Below are positions 61,308-64,000 of a stretch of 64,000 nt of DNA, piece after piece (within the stretch, counting starts at the first letter, position 1; each line of letters begins with the position of its first letter). A program made the position numbers and the translations under genes. A model generated the notes under the pieces. It saw only the letters and a list, made by a program, of their open reading frames with translations. It did not search any database and was not told where the DNA came from. The stretch lies in the NCBI GenBank assembly GCA_965227265.1, contig OZ245738.1, forward strand, positions 3,286,001 to 3,350,000. Direction: 5' to 3'. Origin of the DNA: UBA2336 sp965227265. GTDB lineage: Bacteria; Bacteroidota; Bacteroidia; Cytophagales; Cyclobacteriaceae.

Positions 61308-63242
61308 ATGAGATACCTGTTGGCTACTGCGCTCCTGGCAGGAGTGTGTTTTTCTTCTTTTGCACAAAAAGATCCTATTAAGTTTGGAGAAATTCCGATG
61401 GAGGACCTTCAAATGATCACGTATGCTCCAGACACATCTGCTGCTGCTGTTATTCTTGCCGATTTTGGTGAGGCCCGCATTTCTCCTTACCAAGGAAAAA
61501 TGATTTATGAACGACATACCCGGATTAAAATTCTGAAACCAGAAGGTACTTCATGGGCTGATGTTCAAGTGATGTTGTATCATTCCGGTGCAGCCGATGA
61601 AAACATTACCGGACTTAAGGCGGTAACCTATAATTTAGAAAACGGTCAGGTAGTAAAGACTGAAATCAGTAAGGATGCTGTTTTCCAGGAAAAATTTAAC
61701 AAGTACTATAACCTTAAAAAATTCACACTGCCTAACGTTAAGGTTGGATCCGTTATTGAGTACACCTATAAGCATAACTCAGACTTTTGGACTAACTTCC
61801 CGAACTGGCAATTCCAATATAAAATTCCGAGCAAGCTTACCGAATACAGAGCCTTCATCCCAAGCTTCTTTGTTATGGAGCGGTACATGCAGGGTTATCT
61901 CACACCTCAATACGATACTAAAAATATTCAGCAGGGTAATTATGAAGATAAGCGACATCGCTGGGTAATTGAAAATGTTCCAGCTTTCAAGCCCGAACCT
62001 TTTATGACTTCCGAACGAGATTATGTATCGAAAATAAATTTTGCACTGGCCTACACTAATTTTCCAGGGCAACCCACGAAAGAGATTATGGGAAGCTGGG
62101 CTAAGCTTGTTGGATTGTTTCTGGACAGTGAATCTTTTGGTAAAGCTATCACCGGGAATAATTTCTTAAAGAAGAAAGTTGAAGAGCTAACCGCAGGCAT
62201 TACTGAACCTGAAAAAAAACTTCAGGTTATTTTTGATTACGTAAAGACCACGTTAAAATGGAATGAGATTTCTGATACCGAAGCTTATCCCTTGAAAGAT
62301 GTATTTGAAAAGAAACTGGGATCTTCCGGAGATATTAACATTGCACTTGCTTCTATGCTTGACAAGGCCGGGTTTGTTGTCGACCCTATTTTATTAAGCA
62401 CACGTAATCACGGCTTTATTCGCACACAAGTGCCGATGGAAAGTCAGGTTAACTATGTTGTATGTTCTGTTATACTAAATGGTAAGCGGGTTTTGTTGGA
62501 CGCTACAGAGAAATTTATTCCGATAAATGTTCTACCAGAACGATGCCTGAATGGTCAGGGGCTTTTGATTCTTTCCACATTAAGAACTTTTGAATGGATA
62601 AACCTGGAAGCTATTGGAAAATCAAAAACTTCTATTCAAAGTGACCTGACATTAAGTGCTTCAGGTGAACTTAAAGGAAAAATTGCTTTTACACGAGATG
62701 GTTATGATGCACACCAAACTCGTAAAATATTTGCCGAGGGTGAGCAGTCGTATGTTAAAACAATGGTCGGGAGTAAATCCTGGGATATTGAAAAAAGTGA
62801 TTTTCAAACATTGGAGCAAGTAAATGTTCCTGCAAAAGAAGTTCATCATCTTACCATTGCAGACCATGCTACCGTTTCAGGTGATGTTATTTACATAAAC
62901 CCTCTGTTGGGATTTAACACCCAGGACAATCCGTTTAAAATTGAATCGCGCTTATATCCGGTTGATTTCGGAAGTCCTTTTGAAAAATTAATCATGACTA
63001 GAATTACGATTCCAGAGGGCTATGCAATTGATGAAGTGCCGCAAAATAAAATCATTGCACTACCCGGTGGTATGGGAAAATACGTATATAGTATTACCGT
63101 TATGGGCAACACGGTTAATTGCACAAGCAGCTTGTCAGTAAATAAATCGCTTTTTGTACAGGCAGAATATCCTTTGTTGCGCGAGTTCTATACACAATTT
63201 ATTGCCAAGCAGGATGAACAGATTGTGTTGAAGAAAAAGTAA
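61308..63242 (+). CDS. DUF3857 protein with transglutaminase-like domain
   Basis: 644 residues from ATG 61308, which gives a signal peptide MRYLLATALLAGVCFSSFAQ; in-frame ATGs at 61248 and 61278 would push it inward. The DUF3857 domain (about 60-200, YERHTRIKILKPEGTSWADV) is followed by a transglutaminase-like domain (about 265-380). A catalytic cysteine is not clear, because the position usually held by GxCxD reads GSSGDINIALASML. The fold may therefore be structural only. It is followed after 64 bases by a second DUF3857 gene. Confidence 0.88.
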   Translation: MRYLLATALLAGVCFSSFAQKDPIKFGEIPMEDLQMITYAPDTSAAAVILADFGEARISPYQGKMIYERHTRIKILKPEGTSWADVQVMLYHSGAADENITGLKAVTYNLENGQVVKTEISKDAVFQEKFNKYYNLKKFTLPNVKVGSVIEYTYKHNSDFWTNFPNWQFQYKIPSKLTEYRAFIPSFFVMERYMQGYLTPQYDTKNIQQGNYEDKRHRWVIENVPAFKPEPFMTSERDYVSKINFALAYTNFPGQPTKEIMGSWAKLVGLFLDSESFGKAITGNNFLKKKVEELTAGITEPEKKLQVIFDYVKTTLKWNEISDTEAYPLKDVFEKKLGSSGDINIALASMLDKAGFVVDPILLSTRNHGFIRTQVPMESQVNYVVCSVILNGKRVLLDATEKFIPINVLPERCLNGQGLLILSTLRTFEWINLEAIGKSKTSIQSDLTLSASGELKGKIAFTRDGYDAHQTRKIFAEGEQSYVKTMVGSKSWDIEKSDFQTLEQVNVPAKEVHHLTIADHATVSGDVIYINPLLGFNTQDNPFKIESRLYPVDFGSPFEKLIMTRITIPEGYAIDEVPQNKIIALPGGMGKYVYSITVMGNTVNCTSSLSVNKSLFVQAEYPLLREFYTQFIAKQDEQIVLKKK

Positions 63243-63306
63243 AAGAAGTTAGCGTTAGCTTCCTCGTTTATTGATTATTTGATTCGACTTTTCTTAAAGA
63301 TTCTAT

Positions 63307-64000
63307 ATGCGTCTAGTTTCATTTTTTGTTTTGATTTTGTGTGCATTGGATGCATTCTCCAGTGATCCAAAATTTCCGATAAGTACCATTCCGGAAGAAT
63401 TGCGAAAAGATGTAAATGCTGTGGTGCGGGAGGACAAAACCATTTTCAAAATTAATTCCCGGAGCACCGCTACGCATTACGCATATTACGCAGTAACCAT
63501 CTTTAACAGCAGTGGCCGAGACTTCGCTCAAAAAACAATTAGCTATAGCAAGCTGTCAAAAATTACAATGTTCAAAGCAACCGTATATGACGCCATGGGG
63601 AATTTGATCAAAAGAGCCAAGTCATCAGAAATCTTAGATGGAAGTGCTTTTGATGGATTCACATTATACAGCGATAATCGATACAAGCATGTTGATCTCA
63701 TGCAAGGCACATATCCTTATACCGTTGAATTTGAATATGAGGTCGACTTCAAATACTTATACGCAATTGAAGGCACTTATCTGATCCCGGGCGAAAAAGT
63801 TTCGGTAGAGCACACGTCATATGAATTAATTTTTCCGGAAAATCTGAGGCCACGTTATAAAATGATTAACGTAACCCAGGAACCTAAGCAAACCAAAACT
63901 GCTAAAGGTTTAGAATCGCTGTCCTGGTCATTTGAAAATCTAAAGCCTATTAAAATTGAGTCGTATGGCCCCAGCGTGCGTGATCTGTTCCCGATAATTC
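63307..64000 (+). CDS. DUF3857 protein, 3' end outside window
   Basis: The frame is open from ATG 63307 to the window edge (231 codons visible). The start codon follows TTCTAT and gives a signal peptide (MRLVSFFVLILCALDAFSSD). The visible part is the DUF3857 domain (VTIFNSSGRDFAQKTISYS; YPYTVEFEYEVDFKYLYA). It resembles the preceding gene in family, not closely in sequence; a C-terminal transglutaminase domain would be expected beyond the edge. Confidence 0.85.
   Translation, partial: MRLVSFFVLILCALDAFSSDPKFPISTIPEELRKDVNAVVREDKTIFKINSRSTATHYAYYAVTIFNSSGRDFAQKTISYSKLSKITMFKATVYDAMGNLIKRAKSSEILDGSAFDGFTLYSDNRYKHVDLMQGTYPYTVEFEYEVDFKYLYAIEGTYLIPGEKVSVEHTSYELIFPENLRPRYKMINVTQEPKQTKTAKGLESLSWSFENLKPIKIESYGPSVRDLFPII

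Noticed and set aside
1..64000. CRISPR arrays, insertion sequences, prophage, toxin-antitoxin or defence islands
   Set aside because: No regular spaced repeats, transposase, phage structural genes or known defence motifs were seen; the only recombinase is Xer-like in a conserved setting.

Overview
The window is chromosomal DNA from a member of the Bacteroidota, most likely a free-living aerobic Cytophagales-type bacterium. The evidence is: C-terminal type IX secretion (T9SS) sorting tails on two proteins; many Bacteroidota-typical families (DUF5916 barrel, M14 and DUF5117-type metalloproteases, MORN-TonB fusion, orphan MacB/FtsX permeases, DUF3857 proteins); LytS/LytR-type signalling; lipoproteins with short loose lipoboxes; and several -7 elements matching the Bacteroidota consensus TAnnTTTG with TTTG about 19-21 bp upstream. 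The genus cannot be fixed from this window. No rRNA, tRNA, CRISPR array, insertion sequence or prophage was seen. It reads as core and conserved-accessory chromosome with dense, often overlapping genes.

Layout. 1-1538: end of a LytS-type kinase and its LytTR regulator. 1540-4158: mutS (minus), with a palindromic repeat lying inside its coding frame. 4219-9056: small envelope, redox and RNA-modification genes (SRPBCC membrane protein, DUF5519 protein, thioredoxin-TPR protein, a kinase-like protein lacking its ATPase domain, TraB/GumN protein, TrmH/SpoU methyltransferase). 9109-23217: periplasmic sulfurtransferase, a helical unknown plus VF530 pair, a DUF5916 outer-membrane protein, DUF4197, two orphan ABC permeases, purM and a large zinc protease. 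23218-32864: a SecA-like mini-protein, MORN-TonB protein, tpx, M14 carboxypeptidase, DinB, a lipid kinase, a TPR protein, an amidohydrolase and an outer-membrane lipoprotein. 32909-37389: nitroreductase, small unknowns, prfA, LemA, DUF2059. 37518-41997: rimP-nusA-infB on the minus strand, with a recognisable promoter and a leader hairpin. 42148-46352: M28 peptidase, then rfbA-rfbB-ugd for nucleotide sugars. 46499-49384: acyl-CoA dehydrogenase, rpsU, a Xer recombinase and hpf. 49455-53571: metK, an RsmI-like methyltransferase, an esterase and lysA. 53572-64000: a T9SS-secreted GH5 glycosidase, a radical SAM protein, a PLP deaminase/desulfhydrase, a second T9SS protein, radA and two tandem DUF3857 genes, the last cut by the window edge.

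Most of the content is housekeeping: translation (prfA, infB, nusA, rimP, rpsU, hpf), DNA repair (mutS, radA), purine, SAM and lysine synthesis, and surface polysaccharide precursors. Around this sit envelope proteins typical of polymer-degrading Bacteroidota. No complete novel multi-gene system is evident. The best second looks are the free-standing SecA-like protein (23218-23757), the palindrome domesticated inside mutS (2970-3012) and its relative at 37398-37425, the kinase-less histidine-kinase-like protein (6513-7475), and the rimP leader hairpin (42037-42058).
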